A stretch of 41,101 nt of DNA, taken from positions 1 through 41,101 of the forward strand of contig JAIYCW010000083.1 of the NCBI GenBank assembly GCA_027487815.1, given 5' to 3'. This DNA comes from Burkholderiales bacterium (GTDB lineage Bacteria; Pseudomonadota; Gammaproteobacteria; Burkholderiales; Burkholderiaceae_E). Below, one piece after another: positions 32,908 to 40,889 of the stretch. A program made the translations under genes and the position numbers. The stretch's first letter is position 1. Each line of letters begins with the position of its first letter. The notes under the pieces were generated by a model. It ran no database searches, had not been told where the DNA came from, and saw only the letters and a list, made by a program, of their open reading frames with translations.

Positions 32908-34266
32908 ATGCGTCGATCCCAAGCCTGTGGCACTTTTCTTTTCCTGGCGGCCTGCGCCTGGCCCTTGCAGGGATGGGCTCAGCCAGCAGCCAGCCCTGAA
33001 ACCTTCATGGCACCGGCTCAAGCCACCCATGTAGTGCAGTTCAAGCCAGCGTTCAGCGCGCCCTACAGCGGCCAAAACAGCCTCCTGCCGGAACGCGAGC
33101 GCAGCTTTTCGAGCACGATCACGGTGTTCTTTGGCTGGCGCCTGAGCAATGCTTGGGAGGTGTTTTTCAACCCGGAGGTCGCCGCGGGCAGCCCACTGTC
33201 CAATCTCACCGGCTTGGGCGGCCTTACAAATGGCGAGTTGGCTCGCACCTCGGGGCCTGACCCCACCTTTTATCGCGCGCGCCTCTTCACCCGATACACC
33301 CACAATCTCGCGCCCCGCTCAGGCGAAGCCCCCACCGAAACACTGGACGCCGACGCCAATCAATTCCCAAAGCAAGTCTCCACACGCCGCTGGGTGGCCA
33401 CCGTGGGCAATCTGTCCGCGCTGGATGTGTTTGATGGCAGTGCTTATGCCAAGGACCCGCGCCGCCACTTCCTCAACTGGTCGCTCTTTGCACCAGGCGC
33501 CTGGGATTTTCCTGCGGATGCACGAGGCTACACCTGGGGGGCCGCGCTTGAGTACTACGATGGTCCCTGGGCCCTGCGCTTCGGACGCTTCATCATGCCG
33601 CGCCAGTCCAATGGCCTGCGCTTGAATGAGAAGTTTTGGCGCAGTTGGGGCGATGCGCTTGAACTCACCCGCAGTTGGGGCGATGACTCAGAGGGTTCCA
33701 CCGCCCTGCCGGGGCAATGGCGGGTGTTGCTGTTCAATAATCGCGCAGCCATGGGCTCCTACCCCAATGCGCTGGCCCTGGGCCAACAAACCGGCACCCC
33801 GCCCGATCTTGCCGCCACCCGCGTGCCGCGAGACAAATCCGGGCTCGCCCTGGGCTTTGAGCAAGCACTGCATCGCGATGTTGGCGTGTTTGCAAGAGCC
33901 AGTATCAACTCAGGCAAAGCCGAAACCTTTGCCTTCACCGAAATTGATCAGTCACTATCCCTGGGCACCCAAATCATGGGCACCTCCTGGGGGCGAGCAC
34001 AAGATCAGGTGGGCATTGCAATTGCGCAAAATGGTCTCTCGAGCTCGCATCGCAACTACCTCGCCGCCGGGGGCTTGGGATTTTTCCTGGGTGAAGGGCA
34101 ACTCAACTACCGCCCTGAGCAAATTCTCGAAGCCTACTATCGCTGGGAGGCGCTCAAGGGGGTCGAGCTCAGCGCTGGCGCGCAGTGGATCAACAACCCC
34201 GGCTACAACGCGGATCGCGGCCCGGTACGCCTATGGTCACTGCGGGTTCACTTGCGAAACTTTTAG
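32908..34266 (+). CDS. Carbohydrate-selective porin, OprB family
   Basis: Outer-membrane beta-barrel protein (452 residues). A signal peptide ends in QGWAQ near residue 25. Alternating polar and hydrophobic strands are visible throughout, with recurrent aromatic ends (YYDGPWALRFGRFIMP, LNYRPEQILEAYYRWEAL), and the protein finishes with a strand ending in phenylalanine (LRVHLRNF), the signal for BAM insertion. The GLSSSHRNYLAAGGLGFFLG region near the C-terminus matches OprB-like porins. The solute is unknown. AAGG lies four bases upstream of the ATG, inside the very short shared gap with the nucleotidase. Confidence 0.75.
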   Translation: MRRSQACGTFLFLAACAWPLQGWAQPAASPETFMAPAQATHVVQFKPAFSAPYSGQNSLLPERERSFSSTITVFFGWRLSNAWEVFFNPEVAAGSPLSNLTGLGGLTNGELARTSGPDPTFYRARLFTRYTHNLAPRSGEAPTETLDADANQFPKQVSTRRWVATVGNLSALDVFDGSAYAKDPRRHFLNWSLFAPGAWDFPADARGYTWGAALEYYDGPWALRFGRFIMPRQSNGLRLNEKFWRSWGDALELTRSWGDDSEGSTALPGQWRVLLFNNRAAMGSYPNALALGQQTGTPPDLAATRVPRDKSGLALGFEQALHRDVGVFARASINSGKAETFAFTEIDQSLSLGTQIMGTSWGRAQDQVGIAIAQNGLSSSHRNYLAAGGLGFFLGEGQLNYRPEQILEAYYRWEALKGVELSAGAQWINNPGYNADRGPVRLWSLRVHLRNF

Positions 34267-34278
34267 CCCAAAGCGCAG

Positions 34279-35430
34279 ATGGAACAACTCGATACGATTG
34301 TGATTGGCGCAGGCGTTGTTGGCCTGGCCTGCGCACGCGCTCTGGCACTAGAAGGCCGGGAAGTCATGGTGCTCGAAGCGGCCGATGCAATTGGCACCGG
34401 CACCAGTGCCCGCAATAGCGAAGTGATTCACGCGGGCCTTTACTACCCGCCCGGCTCACTCAAGGCGCGGCTGTGTGTTGAAGGCCGTGAAGCGCTCTAT
34501 GCCTACGCCAGCGAACGCGGCATTGCGCACAGCCAATGCGGCAAATTGATCGTCGCCTCCCATGCAGATCAGCATGCCAAGTTGCAGGCCATCGTCGAAC
34601 AGTCGCGTGCCAATGGGCTCACCGGCAGCGATGCCTTGCAATGGCTCAGTGCATCCGAAGCGCAGGCCCTCGAACCACATCTTCATTGCACCGCGGCCCT
34701 GCTCAGCCCGCGCACCGGCATCATCGATAGCCACGCCTTCATGCTCGCCTTGCAAGGCGAGCTCGAACACGCAGGCGGGCAGGTCGTGCTCAATACGAAA
34801 GTGCTTGGCATCAAGCTTCATCCTGATGGCCCGCATGTTCTGAATCTGGCCACTGGCGCAGAGGAGTTCAGCATCGCCGCCCGCACCATCATCAATTGCG
34901 CGGGCCTGCATGCGGTGCGACTGACCCAGCAAATGAGCGGCTGGCCAAGCTCCGCTCGCCCAAGCCTGCCCACCGCGCGCTTTGCCAAGGGCGACTATTT
35001 CAGCCTGCAAGCCCGGGCCCCCTTCAGCCACTTGATCTACCCTGTGCCCGAACCCGGCGGGCTGGGCATTCATCTCACCCTGGATCTGGCCGGGCGCGCC
35101 AAGTTTGGACCAGACGTGACCTGGTTGCCCGAAAACACCGATCCCGCCAACCTCGATTATTCGGTCGACCCCGCCAAAGCCAGCCACTTCACACAAGCCA
35201 TCAGCAACTACTGGCCAGAGATTGCCGAGCACCAACTGCAGGCCGACTACAGCGGCGTGCGCCCCAAACTCAGCGGCCCCACCGATCCTGCTGCCGACTT
35301 CATGATTCTCGATCCTGCCCACCACGGCGTCAGTGGCCTTGTGCTCTGCCTGGGGATCGAATCGCCCGGGCTAACGAGTGCTTTGGCGATTGGGGCCGAG
35401 GTGGCGATGCGGCTGCTCACAAGGTTCTAG
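34279..35430 (+). CDS. FAD-dependent oxidoreductase, LhgO (L-2-hydroxyglutarate oxidase)-like
   Basis: DAO-superfamily flavoprotein (383 residues). The dinucleotide-binding IGAGVVGLACARALALEG is at the N-terminus. TSARNSEVIHAGLYYPPGSL and KARLCVEG follow, a pattern characteristic of L-2-hydroxyglutarate dehydrogenases/oxidases. FAKGDYFSLQ and the C-terminal VLCLGIESPGLTSALAIG fit the same family. By homology it would oxidise L-2-hydroxyglutarate or a similar 2-hydroxyacid. It starts 12 bases after the porin stop, so the two are probably cotranscribed. No 2-oxoglutarate-related neighbour supports the substrate. Confidence 0.78.
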   Translation: MEQLDTIVIGAGVVGLACARALALEGREVMVLEAADAIGTGTSARNSEVIHAGLYYPPGSLKARLCVEGREALYAYASERGIAHSQCGKLIVASHADQHAKLQAIVEQSRANGLTGSDALQWLSASEAQALEPHLHCTAALLSPRTGIIDSHAFMLALQGELEHAGGQVVLNTKVLGIKLHPDGPHVLNLATGAEEFSIAARTIINCAGLHAVRLTQQMSGWPSSARPSLPTARFAKGDYFSLQARAPFSHLIYPVPEPGGLGIHLTLDLAGRAKFGPDVTWLPENTDPANLDYSVDPAKASHFTQAISNYWPEIAEHQLQADYSGVRPKLSGPTDPAADFMILDPAHHGVSGLVLCLGIESPGLTSALAIGAEVAMRLLTRF

Positions 35431-35488
35431 CCTCAATCGGCGATAATTGCGTTTTCCCCTTGCGCCCCGCGCGCCCTTAGGAATCCCG

Positions 35489-36583
35489 ATGAGTTTGAAA
35501 TGTGGCATCGTGGGCCTGCCCAATGTAGGCAAGTCCACCCTGTTTAACGCCCTGACCAAAGCAGGCATCCCGGCTGAAAACTATCCGTTTTGCACCATCG
35601 AGCCCAACATCGGCATGGTGGAAGTGCCCGATCCCCGCCTGGGCAAACTGGCCGAGATCGTCAAGCCGCAGCGCATCTTGCCCGCCACGGTTGAATTCGT
35701 GGATATCGCCGGCCTAGTCGCTGGCGCCAGCAAGGGCGAAGGCCTGGGCAATCAGTTCCTCGCGCACATCCGCGAGACCGATGCGATTGTGAATGTGGTG
35801 CGCTGCTTTGATGATGCCAACGTGATTCATGTGAATGGCAAGGTTGATCCTCTGGGCGATATTGAAACCATTCAAACCGAGCTCGCGCTGGCTGACCTTG
35901 CCACTGTCGACAAATCCCTGCTGCGCTATACCAAGCAAGCGCGTTCGGGTGGCGATAAAGAAGCCGTGCGCATGGTGCAGGCGCTCGAGAAATGTCAGAA
36001 GCATTTGGATCAGGGCCAGCCCGTGCGCTCGCTTGATCTTTCCGATGAGGAAAAAGCCGTGATCAAACAGCTTTGCCTGATCACCGCCAAGCCCGCGATG
36101 TATGTTGGCAATGTGAAGGAAGGCGGCTTTGAAAACAATGCTTATCTGGATGCGCTCGCCAAATATGCCGAGTCACAAAAGGCTCCCATGGTGCCGATCT
36201 GCGCTGCGATTGAAGCCGAAATTGCGGACATGAGCGATGAGGATAAAAGCATTTTTCTCGCCGATATCGGCATGAGCGAACCGGGCTTAAATCGCCTGAT
36301 TCGCGGAGCCTTCAAACTGCTCGGGTTGCAGACCTACTTCACCGCAGGCGAGAAAGAAGTGCGCGCCTGGACAGTGCATGTCGGAGCAACGGCGCCGCAA
36401 GCGGCTGGTGTAATTCACACCGATTTTGAGCGCGGCTTTATCCGCTCCGAAACCATTGCGTATGACGACTATGTCGCGCTCAAGGGCGAGGCGGGCGCCA
36501 AGGAGAAAGGCAAGATGCGGCTCGAAGGCAAGGACTACATCGTGCAGGATGGCGATGTGATGCACTTCCGGTTTAACGTTTGA
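35489..36583 (+). CDS. ychF: Ribosome-associated ATPase YchF (OLA1 family)
   Basis: Obg-like ATPase (364 residues), found bound to ribosomes and linked to stress responses. G1 GLPNVGKST is at about residues 8-16, G3 is DIAGLV, and a central coiled-coil region and a C-terminal TGS domain ([13 protein letters not shown] through [13 protein letters not shown]) are all present. The absence of a classic NKxD and the family preference for ATP are known traits. The start is ATG 35489 with AGGA seven bases upstream; the frame is open from 35447. A GATAAT-like -10 just upstream hints at its own promoter. Confidence 0.95.
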   Translation: MSLKCGIVGLPNVGKSTLFNALTKAGIPAENYPFCTIEPNIGMVEVPDPRLGKLAEIVKPQRILPATVEFVDIAGLVAGASKGEGLGNQFLAHIRETDAIVNVVRCFDDANVIHVNGKVDPLGDIETIQTELALADLATVDKSLLRYTKQARSGGDKEAVRMVQALEKCQKHLDQGQPVRSLDLSDEEKAVIKQLCLITAKPAMYVGNVKEGGFENNAYLDALAKYAESQKAPMVPICAAIEAEIADMSDEDKSIFLADIGMSEPGLNRLIRGAFKLLGLQTYFTAGEKEVRAWTVHVGATAPQAAGVIHTDFERGFIRSETIAYDDYVALKGEAGAKEKGKMRLEGKDYIVQDGDVMHFRFNV

Positions 36584-36610
36584 CCTGAAAGTAACCGAAT
36601 AGATGCAGGC

Positions 36611-37027
36611 TTAGCGCCCGGTGTTCATCGCCAACCACTGTTTCGGAGTATAGGCGCGCACCGGACTTGAAGAGTAGTCCTTAATGTTGCGCGTAATAAT
36701 GGCTAGCGCATCAGCCTGATGCGCGGCTTCAGCCAACACAGCGTCCTCAAAATCAGGCGCCTTGGTGGTTAAGGCTGCCTCGAGCACTGAACGAGTTACC
36801 GGGGCTATCTCAAAAAGCCCCATCAACCGACGCACCTGCACCAGAGCCTCTTTGTTACCCACCTCGCGGCTGGCCAGGTAAAAGATAGTGGTTACCGCTG
36901 ATGCAACGATGATGCCAGTCAGTGCGCCACGCGCTACTTGATCCAGAACCAGCGAAGAATCATCTGCAAAGGGCTTTCGGTCCAGCAACACGTCCATCAG
37001 GACATTGATATCAAACGCGACCCTCAC
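36611..37027 (-). CDS. PIN-domain toxin, VapC type
   Basis: Likely ribonuclease toxin (138 residues) of a type II toxin-antitoxin pair. The PIN_3-like layout is clear: the acidic start FDINVLMDVLLDRKP (D6, D12), a middle VTTIFYLA helix, PDFEDAVLAEAA with D92, E94 and D95, and IITRNIKDY with D117. The conserved acids would bind Mg2+ for RNA cleavage. The start is GTG and overlaps the antitoxin stop as GTGA, which couples its translation to the upstream gene. The toxin lies downstream of its antitoxin, the usual order. It converges on ychF. Confidence 0.85.
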   Translation of the reverse strand: MRVAFDINVLMDVLLDRKPFADDSSLVLDQVARGALTGIIVASAVTTIFYLASREVGNKEALVQVRRLMGLFEIAPVTRSVLEAALTTKAPDFEDAVLAEAAHQADALAIITRNIKDYSSSPVRAYTPKQWLAMNTGR

Positions 37028-37356
37028 AGGTGCTTGTTCTCAAGATGCTGGCGATAGGCCGACTTATCCGGATCCGTTTTGGAGCGCCGCTTCGCTGGTG
37101 GTTTCAGCCCAGGCTTTTTTAGTACGCCGCGCAAACTTAACGTTGCAGGGCTTAACTCGGACCTCTTGGGCTGCGAACTGTGCAACTCAATCCCCCTGGC
37201 TTTGCTGGAGAGCTTGGGTACAGATTGCATCCCCAAGCGGGAAAAATAGTCCGCGACCAACTGGGACAACGAGCGCTCATTTTTTAGCGCAAATGCCTTC
37301 GCGTCCTTGATCAAACCGGAATCGAGACGCAACGTAAGTTTGCTTGGCTGATTCAT
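37024..37356 (-). CDS. Antitoxin of the VapC-type toxin, ribbon-helix-helix-like
   Basis: Basic protein of 110 residues. The N-terminal KLTLRLDSGLIKDAKAFALK with the following ERSLSQLVADYFSRL fits a ribbon-helix-helix (DUF6364-like) DNA-binding domain. The C-terminal half is lysine- and proline-rich, probably disordered, and suited to wrapping around the toxin. I set the start at ATG 37356, because a longer open frame begins inside its operator. Its stop overlaps the toxin GTG. A perfect palindrome and a promoter lie immediately upstream, consistent with autoregulation. Confidence 0.8.
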   Translation of the reverse strand: MNQPSKLTLRLDSGLIKDAKAFALKNERSLSQLVADYFSRLGMQSVPKLSSKARGIELHSSQPKRSELSPATLSLRGVLKKPGLKPPAKRRSKTDPDKSAYRQHLENKHL

Positions 37357-37380
37357 GATCCAAATACACCACTGAAATGT

Positions 37381-37411
37381 TGACGTATACAACATATGAA
37401 AGTATACGTCA
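37381..37411. promoter_or_regulatory. Operator palindrome of the toxin-antitoxin genes
   Basis: A perfect ten-base inverted repeat, TGACGTATAC (37381-37390) and GTATACGTCA (37402-37411), has an 11-base centre, so equivalent positions lie 21 bases apart (two helical turns). It covers the predicted -10 box and ends 25 bases before the antitoxin start. This is the geometry expected for a ribbon-helix-helix antitoxin dimer pair bound to one face of the DNA. Confidence 0.8.
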
Positions 37412-37430
37412 TGCTTTACCTTCGAATCAA
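37401..37430 (-). promoter_or_regulatory. Predicted promoter of the toxin-antitoxin genes
   Basis: On the minus strand a -35-like TTGATT (37430-37425) and a -10-like TATACT (37406-37401) are separated by 18 bases. The -10 box lies within the right arm of the operator palindrome, so binding of the antitoxin would block RNA polymerase. The promoter overlaps the end of the preceding SRPBCC gene (stop at 37433) by almost nothing. Confidence 0.5.
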
Positions 37431-37432
37431 CC

Positions 37433-37942
37433 TTAGTTCCGCGCTCCCACTTGGCCACCAGCGACGCTTTCACACAGGTACTTGAGCCGCGTCATGGTGA
37501 GCGGCAGCCCTGCAATCACATCAGCCCCGACCATCTTCATCAGAGGCCCCGCCAGCCAACCTTCGAACCTGACCTCATGGGTGGCGACCACACCCAGCGA
37601 AGTTTGCTGAAGGCGATGATAGAAATGCATACGACTTCCCAGCGCCGTTGCCATCACGGTAAAGCTATGCGGTCTGGAAGCCTCGCTGATAAAGAGTTTT
37701 ATCGGCATCCCTTTGCGCGGTGCAAGCCTGCCTTTTGCACCCGCCACTGCAGGCCCATCAAGCGAAGCATGTTTGGTATCGGGATCCCAAACATGCCAAT
37801 GAGCTACATCGGCCCACACTTCGTAAAGCACCTCGGGTGCACATGAGATAGTAATCGTGCAGCTAATTGTGCGATTCATCTGAGATACGGTTAAGACAGC
37901 GTCCGCAGACGCGCTCGCGGGCAAGGCTTGAGAAGAGTTCAT
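37433..37942 (-). CDS. SRPBCC / polyketide cyclase-dehydrase family protein
   Basis: Protein of 169 residues with a START-like SRPBCC fold that forms a hydrophobic ligand cavity. The pattern is ISCAPEVLYEVWADVAHWHVWDPD at the N-terminus, a set of strands (PIKLFISEASRPHSFTVMAT, THEVRFEGWLAGPL) and a long C-terminal helix (LTMTRLKYLCESVAGG). Such proteins bind lipids or aromatic compounds or act in polyketide metabolism; no ligand can be named. A start at 37879 is also possible and would remove 21 low-complexity residues. It lies 46 bases downstream of an AraC-type regulator on the same strand. Confidence 0.75.
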   Translation of the reverse strand: MNSSQALPASASADAVLTVSQMNRTISCTITISCAPEVLYEVWADVAHWHVWDPDTKHASLDGPAVAGAKGRLAPRKGMPIKLFISEASRPHSFTVMATALGSRMHFYHRLQQTSLGVVATHEVRFEGWLAGPLMKMVGADVIAGLPLTMTRLKYLCESVAGGQVGARN

Positions 37943-37988
37943 CCAAATACTCTAGGCACAATGGGTTGCGCAGTCTTGGAAAAAACCG

Positions 37989-38840
37989 TCAGTCCTGAAG
38001 CAGCAAGGGAGCAAGCAGGCTTTTGCCAGTGCGCAAAGCCCATAAGGTGTCTTCCAACTCGGCGCCTGTACTTGGTCGACCGGGGCGCTTGAGCGCGCTC
38101 GGCGGATAACCCACCAACTCACGAAACTCCCGCGCCAAATGCGCCTGATCAGCGAGACCCACTTCAGCCGCAAGATCAGCCAAGCCTGGAGCGCGAGTAG
38201 CCTCCGAACCCCCAAGCTCAACGCAGCGCTGGATGCGCAACATTCTCTGCACCCGCTTGGGGCTCATCCCAAAATGCTTGAAGAAAAAACGCTGCAACGC
38301 GCGTTCACCCATGTTTAATGACACCGCCGCTTGTGGCAAATCATGGTCACGCAATGCTCGCAGCATCATGCCCATGGATGGCCCAACTTCCTGGCCCACC
38401 TGCACTTTCAACGGCGCCAAACATTTAGGCGTTACACATTCAAACATCGCGTGCGCAATCTGATGGGCTGAATCATTACTCGAGGGGTCTATCCACGCGG
38501 CAAACACTTTGCGCGGCTCTATCCATTGATCCACTGCATCCTTAACCGGGCGGGCAGATAACGATTGCATTGCATCAGCACGACAAAACAAAGTGATCAG
38601 TACCGCTCCAGCACTGATCCGATACCGTCGACTGCGGGTCTGGGGCCCGGTCGCAAAACTTGTGGGCAGGCCTTGATCTTCTAAGCTGAGTGAGCCGCTA
38701 TGAACATGATTGAGCGTGACCATCACATGAGCGGGCACACTAAAACTGATCTCGCCATCGCGGGAAGCCTGCGAAATCAGAACCCCCAGCACCCGTCTAC
38801 AAAAATGTCCTGGGGGTGGAATAAAGTTTACGATCTCCAA
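37989..38840 (-). CDS. AraC-family transcriptional regulator
   Basis: Transcription factor (about 283 residues) with an unrecognised N-terminal ligand domain and a C-terminal double HTH (about residues 175-265). The first helix set is MGERALQRFFFKHFGMSPKR and the second is LADLAAEVGLADQAHLAREF with the following GYPPSALKR, the normal AraC signature. The start is uncertain: the longest frame begins at TTG 38840 without a clear ribosome site, and GTG 38792 is an alternative. The SRPBCC gene just downstream is the obvious candidate target. The inducer is unknown. Confidence 0.83.
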   Translation of the reverse strand: MEIVNFIPPPGHFCRRVLGVLISQASRDGEISFSVPAHVMVTLNHVHSGSLSLEDQGLPTSFATGPQTRSRRYRISAGAVLITLFCRADAMQSLSARPVKDAVDQWIEPRKVFAAWIDPSSNDSAHQIAHAMFECVTPKCLAPLKVQVGQEVGPSMGMMLRALRDHDLPQAAVSLNMGERALQRFFFKHFGMSPKRVQRMLRIQRCVELGGSEATRAPGLADLAAEVGLADQAHLAREFRELVGYPPSALKRPGRPSTGAELEDTLWALRTGKSLLAPLLLQD

Positions 38841-38953
38841 CGGCGCTTAACCAAAGTGATTGTTCATCCGCGCCAGTATAGGGCGGGCTCGCAGGTAGCT
38901 CTTTAACCGAATTAGAGCAGCCGCTAAGCCTGATCACGCGGATCAATTCGCTG

Positions 38954-38978
38954 GATATGTCGCTGCCAGCGACATATC
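38954..38978. terminator. Perfect hairpin just downstream of the hydrolase gene
   Basis: GATATGTCGCT (38954-38964) and AGCGACATATC (38968-38978) are exact reverse complements around a GCC centre. The hairpin lies one base beyond the stop of the minus-strand hydrolase gene (38980). It has no T run, so it is not a standard intrinsic terminator. It could stabilise the mRNA 3' end, work with Rho, or be a protein site near the AraC gene promoter. Confidence 0.5.
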
Positions 38979-38979
38979 A

Positions 38980-39750
38980 CTAAAACTTCCCAAAAAACTT
39001 CGCGATCTCGCGAGCCATCGCCCGCTCCTGCCCACCGAACCCAAGATCGGTGTCGCGCACATAAAGCTGCTCGCTGCGAGCATCCAGCTCCTTGGCCATC
39101 GCGATGCGATTCGGGGCTCGACTGCGCGTCCATTCACTGCCGCGCTCGGTATAAACATCAAAAGTTGCGGGGCGCTGCGGTCCGAAGCTGCCAAACCCCC
39201 CGGTGTATCCGAGCGTGGTCCAGGCCACGATGTTTTGCTGCGGGCTGCGCGCAAAAAACTCGTTCACCATCCATGCCCCCATCGTGTGCCCCACCAGGAA
39301 CACCTGCTGGGCACCCTTGGCCCGCACATAGTTCACCGCAAGCTGGATACGTTCGCTCGCCTCGGGCATCAACGCTGCATAAGGCGCTGCGTCTGTCATA
39401 CCTGTCGGGTCAAGAATTGGTGCCTGAATCGCAAGCGTTGCATAGCCCGCATCATGCAAATCACTGCGCAACACGCCAGTGAGGCTGTGATCCGGATGAC
39501 TGCCTATGCCATGCACTAGCACGATGGCGCGAGTCTGCGCGGGCTTGTGCGCCCAGATCGCCTTGAAGCGATGCCCATTGGTTTGAGCCAGCTCAATCAC
39601 ATCGCCCACCACCACACCGGGCTCAAACTCCGCAGCCCAGCGCTTCTCGCGAGCATAGTCACTGGTGCGCGGCCGGTCTTTCCCACCTGATGTTGCACAT
39701 CCTTGCACAAGCAATGCTGCACCTGCAAACATCAGCTGTCGTCGCTTCAT
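38980..39750 (-). CDS. Alpha/beta-hydrolase-like lipoprotein
   Basis: Probable lipoprotein of 256 residues. A basic MKRRQ start, short hydrophobic stretch and C18 in LVQGC form the lipobox. The rest follows an alpha/beta-hydrolase plan: VLVHGIGSHPDHS with the oxyanion-loop HG, then LVGHTMGAW at about 152-160 where the nucleophile elbow should be. The residue at the elbow is threonine (T156) rather than serine, which is unusual; a DUF3530-like family also lacks a standard nucleophile. The start is ATG 39750 with AGGGAA about six bases upstream, and the frame is open to 39795. Enzyme activity is uncertain. Confidence 0.75.
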   Translation of the reverse strand: MKRRQLMFAGAALLVQGCATSGGKDRPRTSDYAREKRWAAEFEPGVVVGDVIELAQTNGHRFKAIWAHKPAQTRAIVLVHGIGSHPDHSLTGVLRSDLHDAGYATLAIQAPILDPTGMTDAAPYAALMPEASERIQLAVNYVRAKGAQQVFLVGHTMGAWMVNEFFARSPQQNIVAWTTLGYTGGFGSFGPQRPATFDVYTERGSEWTRSRAPNRIAMAKELDARSEQLYVRDTDLGFGGQERAMAREIAKFFGKF

Positions 39751-39847
39751 TTCATTTCCCTGTCGGCTCAGAATCGTGGGGCAAGAGTAACGCAATCTGC
39801 AGCAATTTACCTGCTGAAAATTTTGCTGTTCCAGCCGAGATACCCAG

Positions 39848-39856
39848 TGCTATATT
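39848..39856 (+). promoter_or_regulatory. Candidate extended -10 promoter for the cyclase-family gene
   Basis: TG-C-TATATT (39848-39856) is an extended -10 element on the plus strand, about 93 bases before the next start codon. The best -35 match, TTCCAG 16 bases upstream, is poor. The 199-base divergent gap 39751-39949 shows no other strong signal. Confidence 0.3.
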
Positions 39857-39949
39857 GACTTCACCTGCCGGGACTCTTGGCCCAACGAACCAGCATCAAG
39901 GTTGGCACAAGAGCGAACTCCAGGACAAACCACAATATGAGGAGACACG

Positions 39950-40882
39950 ATGAAATCACTTGTTATTGCTGCCGCTTTGAGTCTGACCACAGGCCTGGCA
40001 TTTGCGCAGGCCGATTGGTGTAAATCCAAGTGGGGCCCGGATGATGAAAAAGGCGCACTCAACATCATCACGCCCGCCATCACCGCTGAGGCTGCCAAGC
40101 TCATCAAAACCGGTAAAACCTACGCCCTGGGCGTTGAAACCAATGCCTCCACGCCGGCCTTTGGCACGCGCACGTTCAATCTGCTGATTCAGCAGCCTGG
40201 CCAAGCCAGTGGCGGCAGCCTGGGGCCCACAAAAACCACCTACAACGATGACATCATCATGGGCTATGTGGCTGTGGGCTCGCAGCTCGACGGGCTGGGT
40301 CATATCGGAGTGGACGGCGTTTACTACAACTGCAACAAGCAGTCCGATTTTGCGCAGCCCGATGGCTTGAAAAAGCTTGGTGTTGAGAAGCTTCCGCCCT
40401 TTGCCACGCGCGGCATCCTGCTCGACATGACGGTGCACTTCAACACGCCGATGGTGCCCGAAGGCACCGCTTTTAATCGCAAGGAAATTGATGAGCAGGC
40501 CCGTCGCCAGGGGATCGAAATCAAACGCGGTGATGTTGTGCTCTTCCACACTGGCTGGCAGGCGCTGGTGGGCAAGGATAACAAGCGCTTCATGGCCGGT
40601 GAGCCGGGGCTTGGCAAGGAAGGCGCCGAGTATCTGGTGAGCAAAGGCGTGGTGGCCATTGGGGCCGACACCTGGGGGCTTGAAGTGCTGCCCTTTGAAA
40701 AGGGCGTGGGCGTATTCGAGGTTCATCAGATCCTGCTGGCTCGCAACGGGGTGTTCATTCTTGAAAACATGAACACTGCCGCCCTGGCTGCCGACAAGGC
40801 CTATGAGTTCATGTTTGTGCTCGGCCACTCGCGTATCACTGGCGCAGTGCAAGCGATCATCAATCCGGTAGCGATTCGGTAG
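39950..40882 (+). CDS. Secreted cyclase-family (kynurenine formamidase-like) protein
   Basis: Exported protein of 310 residues in the metal-dependent cyclase/formamidase family (PF04199-type). A signal peptide ends in AFA near residue 19. The domain starts at WGPDDEKGALNIITP, with GSQLDGLGHIGVDGVYYN as the metal-site region (a variant of the H-x-G-T-H-x-D motif) and GDVVLFHTGWQALVG plus GVFEVHQILLARNGV later on. Family members hydrolyse N-formylkynurenine or isatin, or cyclise polyketides. The substrate here is unknown, and periplasmic location argues against tryptophan breakdown. GAGGAG is an ideal ribosome site. Confidence 0.82.
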   Translation: MKSLVIAAALSLTTGLAFAQADWCKSKWGPDDEKGALNIITPAITAEAAKLIKTGKTYALGVETNASTPAFGTRTFNLLIQQPGQASGGSLGPTKTTYNDDIIMGYVAVGSQLDGLGHIGVDGVYYNCNKQSDFAQPDGLKKLGVEKLPPFATRGILLDMTVHFNTPMVPEGTAFNRKEIDEQARRQGIEIKRGDVVLFHTGWQALVGKDNKRFMAGEPGLGKEGAEYLVSKGVVAIGADTWGLEVLPFEKGVGVFEVHQILLARNGVFILENMNTAALAADKAYEFMFVLGHSRITGAVQAIINPVAIR

Positions 40883-40889
40883 TCAATCG

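Noticed and set aside
36611-37356. The toxin-antitoxin region as part of a larger mobile island
   Set aside because: No integrase, transposase, direct repeats or tRNA boundary are visible around it, and the flanking genes are ordinary chromosomal ones.
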